Assembly: GCA_027047745.1 (NCBI GenBank)
Contig: JALTUB010000054.1
Coordinates: forward strand, 1 to 24,081
Direction of reading: 5' to 3'
From: Sulfurimonas sp.
Lineage (GTDB): Bacteria > Campylobacterota > Campylobacteria > Campylobacterales > Sulfurimonadaceae
Length of the DNA stretch: 24,081 bases
In this document: positions 1 through 5,215 of the stretch, piece by piece
Numbering within the stretch: position 1 is the first letter of the stretch
Layout of the letters: every line of letters begins with the position of its first letter
The notes under the pieces: generated by a model
What the model saw: the letters and a program-made list of their open reading frames with translations, nothing else
Databases searched by the model: none
Told to the model about the DNA's origin: nothing
Translations under genes and position numbers: made by a program

Positions 1-190
1 CAGCCCAATCAAAAGCAACAGCCCAAACCATTCCAATCATAGCGATAGAGTAGTTTCCTAAAATAGCAGAGTAGATAGCAAGGAGTGTACATGCCAATCC
101 TGAAAGTGATAAAAGGTTTGGAATATCTTTAATATAAGATAAAATAGTGGGTTGTTGTAACTTTTCGTGTATTGAACTCTCTTTTGACAT
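1..190 (-). CDS. CDP-alcohol phosphatidyltransferase family protein (partial, N-terminus only)
   Basis: Only the first 63 residues are in the window; the gene runs off the left edge. The visible protein begins MSKESSIHEK, then has a juxtamembrane segment (IPNLLSLSGLACTLLAIYSA) and a second membrane segment ending AVAFDWA. This layout is that of the phosphatidylserine synthase / CDP-alcohol phosphotransferase family, where the catalytic DGxxARxxG motif directly follows this second helix, so the motif is expected just outside the window. These integral membrane enzymes join a CDP-activated lipid or alcohol to an acceptor. An AGGA-type ribosome site lies about 7 bases before the ATG. The gene is divergent from a cytidylyltransferase that makes CDP-activated substrates for this kind of enzyme, so a shared pathway is possible but unproven. 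The substrate cannot be told from this fragment. Confidence 0.65.
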   Translation of the reverse strand, partial: MSKESSIHEKLQQPTILSYIKDIPNLLSLSGLACTLLAIYSAILGNYSIAMIGMVWAVAFDWA

Positions 191-229
191 AAAAATTCCT
201 GTTTTTTAAATATTTCTAAATATTTTTTC

Positions 230-235
230 AGTATA
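230..235 (-). promoter_or_regulatory. -10 box (TATACT) for the CDP-alcohol phosphatidyltransferase gene
   Basis: TATACT on the - strand lies about 40 bases before the start codon at 190. No -35 box is evident, as is usual in Campylobacterota. It sits in the divergent spacer with the 298 gene. Confidence 0.4.
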
Positions 236-248
236 GCATAAAATTCAG

Positions 249-264
249 TATAAAAGAGTATTAT
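249..264 (+). promoter_or_regulatory. Candidate -10 boxes for the cytidylyltransferase gene
   Basis: TATAAA (249-254) and TATTAT (259-264) are both suitably placed before the gene starting at 298, which has an AAGGA ribosome site at 285-289. The sequence does not decide between them. Confidence 0.35.
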
Positions 265-297
265 GAATAAAATAAATTTTACTTAAGGAAATAAAAC

Positions 298-741
298 ATG
301 ACCGTATATACCGTTGGTACTTTTGACTTGTTACATATTGGTCATTTAGACCTCTTAGAATACTGTAAGACATTGGGTGATAAGTTTGTAGTTGGAGTTG
401 CTTCTGATGAAGTAGTCGCTTCGTACAAAAGAAATGTGCCTGTAATCCCATTGGCAGAGAGGATGAGAATGTTGAAAGCTTTAGAATGTGTAGATGATGT
501 TGTATCCTATGATAAACTTGAGTATGTAACTCAATGTAAAGAAGTAGATCCTGATATTTTTGTGATTGGAGAGGATTGGGGAGATAAACCCCATAATATT
601 GCAGTAGAAGAATATCTAAAATCAAAAGGTGCGAAAATTGTACAAGTGAGCTACAATCCTCAAACTTCATCTACAAAAATAAAACAAAATGTCATAGCTC
701 AAACCCATAAAGGTAAATATATGCTACATGATGTTGCTTAA
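298..741 (+). CDS. TagD-like cytidylyltransferase (glycerol-3-phosphate cytidylyltransferase family)
   Basis: A 147-aa cytosolic enzyme of the HxGH nucleotidyltransferase superfamily, which transfers CMP from CTP to a phosphorylated alcohol. The nucleotide-binding HIGH motif is at residues 13-16 after a GTFDLLH strand, and a second motif near the C-terminus (QTSSTKIK) fills the place of the ISTT motif. The whole protein is the single catalytic domain, matching the 130-150 aa of TagD-type enzymes. The start is supported by an AAGGA ribosome site 8 bases upstream. The product would be CDP-glycerol or a related CDP-alcohol, which fits the divergent CDP-alcohol phosphatidyltransferase gene, although that pairing is only positional. 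A role in capsule, lipopolysaccharide or teichoic-like polymers is equally possible. The family is clear, the substrate is not. Confidence 0.8.
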   Translation: MTVYTVGTFDLLHIGHLDLLEYCKTLGDKFVVGVASDEVVASYKRNVPVIPLAERMRMLKALECVDDVVSYDKLEYVTQCKEVDPDIFVIGEDWGDKPHNIAVEEYLKSKGAKIVQVSYNPQTSSTKIKQNVIAQTHKGKYMLHDVA

Positions 742-779
742 AGAACCTAACTGTCAAGCGAACTCTAAATTTAAAATAG

Positions 780-785
780 TATAAT
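780..785 (+). promoter_or_regulatory. -10 box (TATAAT) upstream of the metal permease gene
   Basis: A perfect TATAAT lies 59 bases before the ATG at 845. It suggests the permease has its own promoter and a leader of about 50 nt. An AAGGG ribosome site lies at 836-840. Confidence 0.5.
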
Positions 786-844
786 TAAAGAAATAGAGTT
801 CTAAAGACTAGATACCTACTAGAAGATAAAATAAAAGGGAAAAA

Positions 845-1954
845 ATGGAATACATAACACTCTTTTTTAATGCACTATTTGAACTTAGTAATGCTATGGC
901 ACCTTACATCTTGTTTGGTCTTATCTTTGCTGGGGTTTTGCATGAATTTGTACCTGATACTTTAGTCTCTAAACACTTAGGAAAAACTTCTATCCTTTCG
1001 GTCATCAAAGCAACTGTATTTGGTGTTCCTTTACCTGTTTGTTCATGTGGTGTTATCCCTCTTGCAACAAGCATCAAAAAGAGTGGTGCTAGTAATGGTT
1101 CTACTCTCGCTTTTCTTATCTCAACACCTATCACAGGGGCTGATTCTATCTTAGCAACTTATGGGATGTTTGGTTGGGCTTTTACTATTTATAGAGTTGT
1201 TAGCTCCATGGTTATCTCTATGATTGCTGGGATATTGGCAAATCTTTATGGTGATAAAGAAGAAGAAAAACCAAAACCTGCTTTTAGTATGGCTGCACCA
1301 AAAACACAAACCATGAACACTATGGAATTTTCTACACTCTCAAGCCCAAAGATAAAACAAGAAGAGTCATGCAGTGAAGGAAGTTGTTGCTGTTCTGGGG
1401 AAGAAAAAAGCACTAACAGAAGTGCCTATACAATCGCCAAAAGTTCACTCTCTTACTCATTTGGAACTCTGTTAAAAGACATAGCTTCACCACTTTTATT
1501 TGGTCTTCTTCTTGGTGCTTTGATAACCATATCAGTACCAGATAATCTTAGTGAGATACTTATAAAATACAACTGGATATCTTACCTCATCGTTATCATC
1601 ATAGCAGTACCTATGTATGTTTGTGCGACAGCATCCCTACCCATCGCGGCAGGTCTTATGTTAGCAGGTGTTTCACCCGGAGCTGCTTTTGTGTTTTTAA
1701 CAGCAGGTCCAGCAACAAACACTGTAACCATAGGCGTAGTAAAGAAGATGTTAGGAACTAAAACACTCTACATCTATCTTGGAACAATCATAGTAAGCTC
1801 TATACTCTTTGGTTTAGGACTAGATTTTATACTCAATGGTGTCAATGTTAAAGAGATGGTGCATATGCATGAAAGAGCTTCCCTTTTAGATATACTCGCA
1901 AGTATAGTTCTATGGGGTTTTGTACTGTACTACATAAGTGCCAAACCAGAATAA
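845..1954 (+). CDS. SO_0444-family Cu/Zn efflux permease (COG0701)
   Basis: A 369-aa integral membrane permease related to the ArsP/DUF318 group and to the SO_0444-type copper/zinc exporters. It has two bundles of membrane helices. The first (about 1-135) carries the family signature with a CSCG motif at residues 66-69, and the second (about 205-365) carries a matching helix with Cys260. Between them is a hydrophilic loop with a cysteine cluster (C176, C181-C183), which looks like a soft-metal-binding site. By family it exports Cu(I)/Zn(II) or related ions across the inner membrane; this is inferred by similarity, not by a substrate residue. The last codons and the stop lie inside the left arm of a 34-bp inverted repeat, so the C-terminal residues SAKPE may be encoded by that element. 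The DUF302 gene downstream is a plausible functional partner. Confidence 0.82.
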   Translation: MEYITLFFNALFELSNAMAPYILFGLIFAGVLHEFVPDTLVSKHLGKTSILSVIKATVFGVPLPVCSCGVIPLATSIKKSGASNGSTLAFLISTPITGADSILATYGMFGWAFTIYRVVSSMVISMIAGILANLYGDKEEEKPKPAFSMAAPKTQTMNTMEFSTLSSPKIKQEESCSEGSCCCSGEEKSTNRSAYTIAKSSLSYSFGTLLKDIASPLLFGLLLGALITISVPDNLSEILIKYNWISYLIVIIIAVPMYVCATASLPIAAGLMLAGVSPGAAFVFLTAGPATNTVTIGVVKKMLGTKTLYIYLGTIIVSSILFGLGLDFILNGVNVKEMVHMHERASLLDILASIVLWGFVLYYISAKPE

Positions 1955-1968
1955 ATGACATATTTCAA
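1935..1968 (+). repeat. Outer inverted-repeat arm A (34 bp, perfect)
   Basis: It begins TAAGTGCCAAACCAG and is an exact reverse complement of 2171-2204. It covers the last few codons and the stop codon of the permease gene, plus 14 bases after it. Confidence 0.95.
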
Positions 1969-2065
1969 AAACACAAAGAGAGGTTTACTGCAAGGCAAAA
2001 ACTTGCAGGACTAACTGGTTAATTCAAAAGTTTTTAACGAAGTCAGGAAGCCTCTCTTTGTGTTT
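1969..2065. repeat. Left stem-loop B-C-B' (15-bp perfect stem)
   Basis: The stem arms are 1969-1983 (AAACACAAAGAGAGG) and 2051-2065, a perfect 15-bp match. The 67-nt loop holds the C segment (1993-2040) and a small hairpin, TGCAAG/CTTGCA, at 1989-2007. The stem abuts outer arm A with no gap. Confidence 0.9.
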
Positions 2066-2146
2066 CCCTACGGGCGATAAGATAAGTATCCTATTTCGTC
2101 GTTAAATTTCCTTGAATTAACCAGTTAGTCCTGCGAAAATTTGCCT
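1993..2146. repeat. Complementary loop segments C (1993-2040) and C' (2099-2146)
   Basis: C and C' are inverted copies that match at 39 of 48 positions, including a perfect 23-bp core (2005-2027 with 2112-2134). The core contains an 18-bp imperfect palindrome centred on TAACTGGTTA. The mismatches fall only in two blocks flanking the core. Because C pairs across the B/B' and D/D' stems, the pairing is either a loop-loop kiss or an alternative to those stems. Confidence 0.9.
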
Positions 2147-2170
2147 AGAACTAGAACACTTCTCTTATCG
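2075..2170. repeat. Right stem-loop D-C'-D' (imperfect 19-nt stem)
   Basis: The arms are 2075-2093 and 2152-2170, pairing at 16 of 19 positions, with a perfect 8-bp base (CGATAAGA with TCTTATCG). The loop holds C' (2099-2146). The stem abuts outer arm A' with no gap and shares no sequence with the stem of the left hairpin. Confidence 0.8.
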
Positions 2171-2204
2171 TTGAAATATGTCATTTATTCTGGTTTGGCA
2201 CTTA
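2171..2204 (-). repeat. Outer inverted-repeat arm A' (34 bp, perfect)
   Basis: It begins TTGAAATATGTCATT and is the exact reverse complement of 1935-1968. It thus carries an inverted copy of the permease 3' end and lies 35 bases before the DUF302 start codon. Confidence 0.95.
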
Positions 2205-2239
2205 CTAAAACCATACATAAAAAGACAGGGGAACAAATA

Positions 2240-2620
2240 ATGTTACAAAAAATAAAAACAAAAACTTCACTTCAAAAAGTTAAAGAGGAATTAAATGCAA
2301 ACTCAAAATCATACGGTTTTGGTGTACTTGGTTCTTATGAGTTTAAAAAGATTTTAGAAACAAAGGGTTTTCCTATCGAAAAGGAGATTATCACTTATGA
2401 GGTGTGCAACCCAAAAGCTGCTCATGATGCACTAAGTAAATTTCCTGAGATCTCTTCTTTTTTGCCATGTAGGATTTCAGTGTATTCAGATGGTGAAGAT
2501 ACTATCATATCAACTATCAACATTTCAGTTGTTCTTGACTCTATAGATGTGAATGCAGAACTAGAGGAACATTTACAGACAGTTTATAACAACTTGATAA
2601 AGTTTATGGAGTCTTTATAA
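2240..2620 (+). CDS. DUF302 domain protein
   Basis: A 126-aa cytosolic protein made of one DUF302 (TT1751-like) domain, seen in the block EVCNPKAAHDALSKFP and in the following strand with RISVYSD and STINISVVLDSI. The function of the family is not established; members often sit beside metal or sulfur genes. The reading frame extends upstream to 2141, but that part runs through the inverted-repeat element. The start at 2240 is preferred because an AGGGG ribosome site lies about 8 bases before it and the conserved domain begins soon after. It follows the metal permease in the same direction, which suggests a link to metal handling. Its stop overlaps the 3' end of a convergent 53-aa ORF by 6 bases. 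Confidence 0.75.
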   Translation: MLQKIKTKTSLQKVKEELNANSKSYGFGVLGSYEFKKILETKGFPIEKEIITYEVCNPKAAHDALSKFPEISSFLPCRISVYSDGEDTIISTINISVVLDSIDVNAELEEHLQTVYNNLIKFMESL

Positions 2621-2776
2621 TATTAGGCTATCTTTTTGTCCAGATTCTTTTCTGGACTCTATCTCTTTTGGATCTACACGCATTACATTTAGCATGATAA
2701 ATAGATATGAGCCAACCCAGATTACTAAAACTAAAAATGATATTGGTAGTACGACTAGAAGATTTATCTCTTGCAT
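2615..2776 (-). CDS. Small single-pass membrane protein (53 aa, unrecognised)
   Basis: The ORF reads MQEINLLVVLPISFLVLVIW and so on. One hydrophobic helix spans about residues 5-31 and is followed by a short charged tail, RVDPKEIESRKESGQKDS, probably in the cytosol. I do not recognise the family; the layout resembles small subunits or assembly proteins of membrane complexes. An in-frame stop four codons upstream makes this ATG the only reasonable start, though no strong ribosome site precedes it. It begins 50 bases after the 3' end of the SRP RNA on the same strand, so it may be read from the RNA's promoter. The coding case rests on the coherent membrane-segment-plus-charged-tail layout, which is suggestive but not decisive. 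Confidence 0.5.
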   Translation of the reverse strand: MQEINLLVVLPISFLVLVIWVGSYLFIMLNVMRVDPKEIESRKESGQKDSLIL

Positions 2777-2826
2777 CTGTAAACATTATGAAGTTTGCAA
2801 GATAATCGAAATACCCTTCTCCAGAT

Positions 2827-2905
2827 ACCTGCGGCACATAATTGTTCAAGGTGTGCTGCTGTATTCCTACCCTGACACATTATCTCAAACAACCATTGCA
2901 CAGGT
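2827..2905 (-). ncRNA. ffs: Signal recognition particle RNA (4.5S type)
   Basis: The - strand RNA carries the SRP domain IV hallmark, with CAGG and AGCAG strands forming the symmetric internal loop on either side of a GUA/UAC stem capped by a GGAA tetraloop (tetraloop at 2864-2867). Flanking helices GUGU/ACAC and GUUGUUUGAG/CUUGAACAAUU (with G-U pairs), and an ACCUG/CAGGU closing stem, complete a hairpin of about 79 nt. This is the short bacterial SRP RNA that binds Ffh and targets nascent membrane and secreted proteins. A TATAAT box lies upstream at 2924-2929. The mature ends may extend several bases beyond the closing stem. Confidence 0.88.
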
Positions 2906-2923
2906 CTAAAGAAGAGCAATAAA

Positions 2924-2929
2924 ATTATA
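2924..2929 (-). promoter_or_regulatory. -10 box (TATAAT) of the SRP RNA gene
   Basis: A perfect TATAAT on the - strand places the transcription start near 2917, about 12 bases before the closing stem of the SRP RNA. Confidence 0.65.
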
Positions 2930-2961
2930 GCAGATTATTCTTAAGGACAATTTTAAAATGG

Positions 2962-2967
2962 TATAAT
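2962..2967 (+). promoter_or_regulatory. -10 box (TATAAT) that implies a leaderless transcript
   Basis: TATAAT ends only 6 bases before the ATG at 2974, where transcription would normally start. No ribosome site fits between them. Confidence 0.55.
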
Positions 2968-2973
2968 TTCTAC

Positions 2974-3513
2974 ATGACATATATAATTGTAGCATTAAAG
3001 CCAGAAGCTCAGGCGTTTGTTGATTGTTATAAACTTAGCAAAGATAAACTTGATAGGTTTACACTTTTTTCAAATGAGAACATAAAACTCATCATCAGTG
3101 GCATAGGTGTAACAAATGCGAGAGAAGCTACGCAAACACTTATAAACTACTTTGATATAACAGATGATGATATATACTTAAATGTTGGGATATGTGGGGC
3201 TAGTAAAGAGTATGATATTGGAGAATTATTAGAGATTGGTTCTGTTGTTCACCAAGAGCAGGTTTATAGTTTTAAAGAGGATAAAAAAGAGATACTTTGC
3301 GTGGATGAAGAGGTATCAAACGACTTGCATGACATAGTCGATATGGAATCTTTTGGATTTTACGATGCAGTTATACACTCTCCAGCTATCAAAAAATTTT
3401 ATATACTAAAAGTTGTAAGTGACCATTTTGAGCCTCGTAAAGTTACAAAAGAGAGGACTAAAATGCTGATATTTGACCTTATTAACAATATTAACACTAT
3501 AATACAAAACTAA
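2974..3513 (+). CDS. Nucleoside phosphorylase superfamily protein (MTA/SAH nucleosidase-like)
   Basis: A 179-aa cytosolic protein of the PNP/UDP family. The N-terminus (MTYIIVALKPEAQAF) is the family's first strand and loop, followed by SGIGVTNA (42-49) and the LNVGICG strand (69-75). VDMES at 122-126 matches the nucleoside-binding DME motif, and SD at 149-150 matches the catalytic Asp region of nucleosidases. It is shorter than typical MTA nucleosidases (about 230 aa). By family it would cleave the glycosidic bond of a purine nucleoside; the substrate is not evident. A TATAAT box 6 bases upstream and the absence of a ribosome site suggest a leaderless mRNA. It lies directly before the murein operon, whose likely promoter is inside its 3' end. 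Confidence 0.7.
   Translation: MTYIIVALKPEAQAFVDCYKLSKDKLDRFTLFSNENIKLIISGIGVTNAREATQTLINYFDITDDDIYLNVGICGASKEYDIGELLEIGSVVHQEQVYSFKEDKKEILCVDEEVSNDLHDIVDMESFGFYDAVIHSPAIKKFYILKVVSDHFEPRKVTKERTKMLIFDLINNINTIIQN
3498..3503 (+). promoter_or_regulatory. -10 box (TATAAT) for the cell-wall salvage operon
   Basis: A perfect TATAAT lies in the last codons of the preceding gene, 29 bases before the operon's first ATG (3533). It puts the start site near 3510 and leaves room for the AGGGG ribosome site at 3521-3525. Confidence 0.55.
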
Positions 3514-3532
3514 AAAAACAAGGGGATAAGGG

Positions 3533-5215
3533 ATGAGAGTAGTATTACTATTTTTAACACTTGTGTTTGTACTAAATGCAAAAGATATAACAGAAAATGA
3601 TATAAAGAAGATGATAGGTCGTATGCTTATTGTTGGTTTTGATGGGACAAAGGTTACAAAAAATTCTCAAATTGTAAAAGATATAAAAAAATACGACCTT
3701 GGTGGTGTTATCTTATTTGACAAAGATTATAAAAATAGAAAAAAAGTTAAAAATATAAAAAATCCTAAACAACTTGCAAAACTAACAAAAGAGCTTAAAT
3801 CTTTTTCTAAAAAACCTCTTTTTATAAGTATTGACCAAGAGGGTGGAAAAGTTTCAAGACTTAACCCATCTAATGGCTTCAAAAAAATACCTTCTGCCTT
3901 TGAAGTTGGAAAACTATCTTACAAAGATACGCTAAAGACTTATAAAACTCAATCAAAAATGCTAAACAAGGCTGGGATAAATATGAACTTTGCCCCTGTT
4001 GTTGACTTGGCTATAAATCCTAAGAACAAAGTTATAGTTGGACTAAATCGCTCTTTTGGAAAAAACCCCATAAAAGTTGTTGAGTATGCTAAAGTTGTTA
4101 TAGACGAGCAAGAAAAGCAACACATCATCTCTGTCATAAAACATTTCCCAGGTCATGGTTCATCTTTGGGTGACTCTCATGAAGGTTTTGTAGATGTAAG
4201 TGAAACTTGGTCGCCAGAGGAGTTAAAACCGTACGAAGGGCTTATACAAGAAAACAAAGTTGACGCTATCATGACAGCACATGTTTTTAACAAGCACATT
4301 GACGCTAAATACCCTGCCACCCTATCTTACAACTTTAACACAAAACTACTAAGAAACTATCTACAGTTTAAGGGTGTCATCATAAGTGATGATATGCAGA
4401 TGAAAGCTATCGCCGACAAATACGACTTAAAAACAAGAGTAACCCTAGCTATAAACTCAGGTGTAAATATGTTACTATTTGCTAACCAGTTAGACCATGT
4501 TAGTGTTAGTAAGTTAGTTGATATTATTTTTGAGCAACTAAAAGCTGGAGCAATTCCTATCAGTAAGATTGTAGAATCAAACATAAGGATAGAAAACTTA
4601 CACACAAAAGCTTCTATCATTCAAAAGCCAATCCTTTTTACACAAAAACGAAAAGACATGACAAAAGAATACATCAAAAAGCATTATGGACTTGATGTCA
4701 AAGACATCACTATAGAGCCTATCGCCATCGTTCTTCACTGGACTGCAGTTATGAGTTTCAAAGACTCTTTTAAAAGATTATATCCAGAAAAACTACTTAG
4801 TGACAGAAAAGATATATCAAAAGCTTCTTTGTTAAATGTTTCTGCTCACTACCTGGTAAAGAGAGATGGAACTATCTACCAACTTATGCCAGATAACTGG
4901 ATGGCTAGACATGTTATAGGGATAAATTACTCTAGTATAGGGATAGAAAATGTAGGTGGTAAAAATAACAAAAAAGAGGATTTAACACCTGCACAAGTAG
5001 AGGCAGATGCTAAACTTGTAAAATACTTGAGATTTAAGTACCCTAAGATAGAGTACCTCATCGGTCATTATGAGTATGAAAAGATGCAAAAAACTGGAAT
5101 GTGGCTAGAAAAAGATAAGAACTACAGAACAAAAAAAGCAGACCCTGGTAAAAAGTTCATGAAAGCAGTTCGAGAAAAAGTCAAGATATTAGGACTAAAA
5201 TCAGCAGATGAATAA
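3533..5215 (+). CDS. Exported NagZ-type beta-N-acetylglucosaminidase fused to an Amidase_2 N-acetylmuramoyl-L-alanine amidase
   Basis: A 560-aa two-domain murein hydrolase. Residues 1-17 look like a signal peptide (MRVVLLFLTLVFVLNAKD), so it should act in the periplasm. Residues 20-365 are a glycoside hydrolase family 3 domain with KHFPGHG at 203-209, the general acid/base DSH at 214-216 and the nucleophile Asp286 in a SDD motif. It would remove GlcNAc from GlcNAc-anhydroMurNAc. Residues 395-555 are an Amidase_2 (AmpD/AmiD-like) domain with zinc ligands His402 (LHWT), His512 (GHYEYE) and Asp537 (KADPG), plus Glu472 and Lys535. It would split MurNAc from its peptide stem. NagZ is cytosolic in enterics, and secreted NagZ and AmiE are separate proteins in Bacillus, so this fused exported form is unusual. 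It overlaps the symporter gene by 8 bases. Confidence 0.85.
   Translation: MRVVLLFLTLVFVLNAKDITENDIKKMIGRMLIVGFDGTKVTKNSQIVKDIKKYDLGGVILFDKDYKNRKKVKNIKNPKQLAKLTKELKSFSKKPLFISIDQEGGKVSRLNPSNGFKKIPSAFEVGKLSYKDTLKTYKTQSKMLNKAGINMNFAPVVDLAINPKNKVIVGLNRSFGKNPIKVVEYAKVVIDEQEKQHIISVIKHFPGHGSSLGDSHEGFVDVSETWSPEELKPYEGLIQENKVDAIMTAHVFNKHIDAKYPATLSYNFNTKLLRNYLQFKGVIISDDMQMKAIADKYDLKTRVTLAINSGVNMLLFANQLDHVSVSKLVDIIFEQLKAGAIPISKIVESNIRIENLHTKASIIQKPILFTQKRKDMTKEYIKKHYGLDVKDITIEPIAIVLHWTAVMSFKDSFKRLYPEKLLSDRKDISKASLLNVSAHYLVKRDGTIYQLMPDNWMARHVIGINYSSIGIENVGGKNNKKEDLTPAQVEADAKLVKYLRFKYPKIEYLIGHYEYEKMQKTGMWLEKDKNYRTKKADPGKKFMKAVREKVKILGLKSADE

Larger units (their letters stand above)
1935..2204. other. 270-bp composite inverted-repeat element with complementary hairpin loops
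   Basis: The element fills the spacer between the permease and DUF302 genes and is built from tiled inverted repeats in the order A-B-C-B'-x-D-C'-D'-A'. A/A' (1935-1968 and 2171-2204) is a perfect 34-bp inverted repeat. B/B' and D/D' form two stem-loops with unrelated stems. C and C' fill their loops and are complementary to each other. The x piece (2066-2074, CCCTACGGG) sits at the exact centre of symmetry. In the other fold the element is one long rod, A:A' then C:C', with opposed 24-nt unpaired stretches on each side (1969-1992 and 2147-2170). There is no convincing ORF inside, no transposase and no clear target duplication. It could be a MITE-like remnant, an RNA switch or processing element, or a recombination substrate. 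The geometry is seen directly; the function is unknown. Confidence 0.85.

Noticed and set aside
1935..2204. Integron attC site or XerH/dif-like site in the inverted-repeat element
   Set aside because: Only one partial match to the GTTRRRY box (GTTAAAT at 2101) is present, the matching RYYYAAC box is absent, and no integrase or Xer arm pair can be seen.
1935..2204. Insertion sequence
   Set aside because: No transposase reading frame lies inside and no direct target duplication flanks the arms; at most a MITE-like remnant.
2141..2239. Extended N-terminus of the DUF302 protein
   Set aside because: The extra 33 codons run through the inverted-repeat element, look unlike the family and lack a ribosome site; the ATG at 2240 has one.
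2694..2909. ORF on the + strand between DUF302 and the phosphorylase-like gene, and a second - strand ORF at 2628-2849
   Set aside because: Both run through the SRP RNA and the 53-aa ORF in other frames, with no recognisable protein features.
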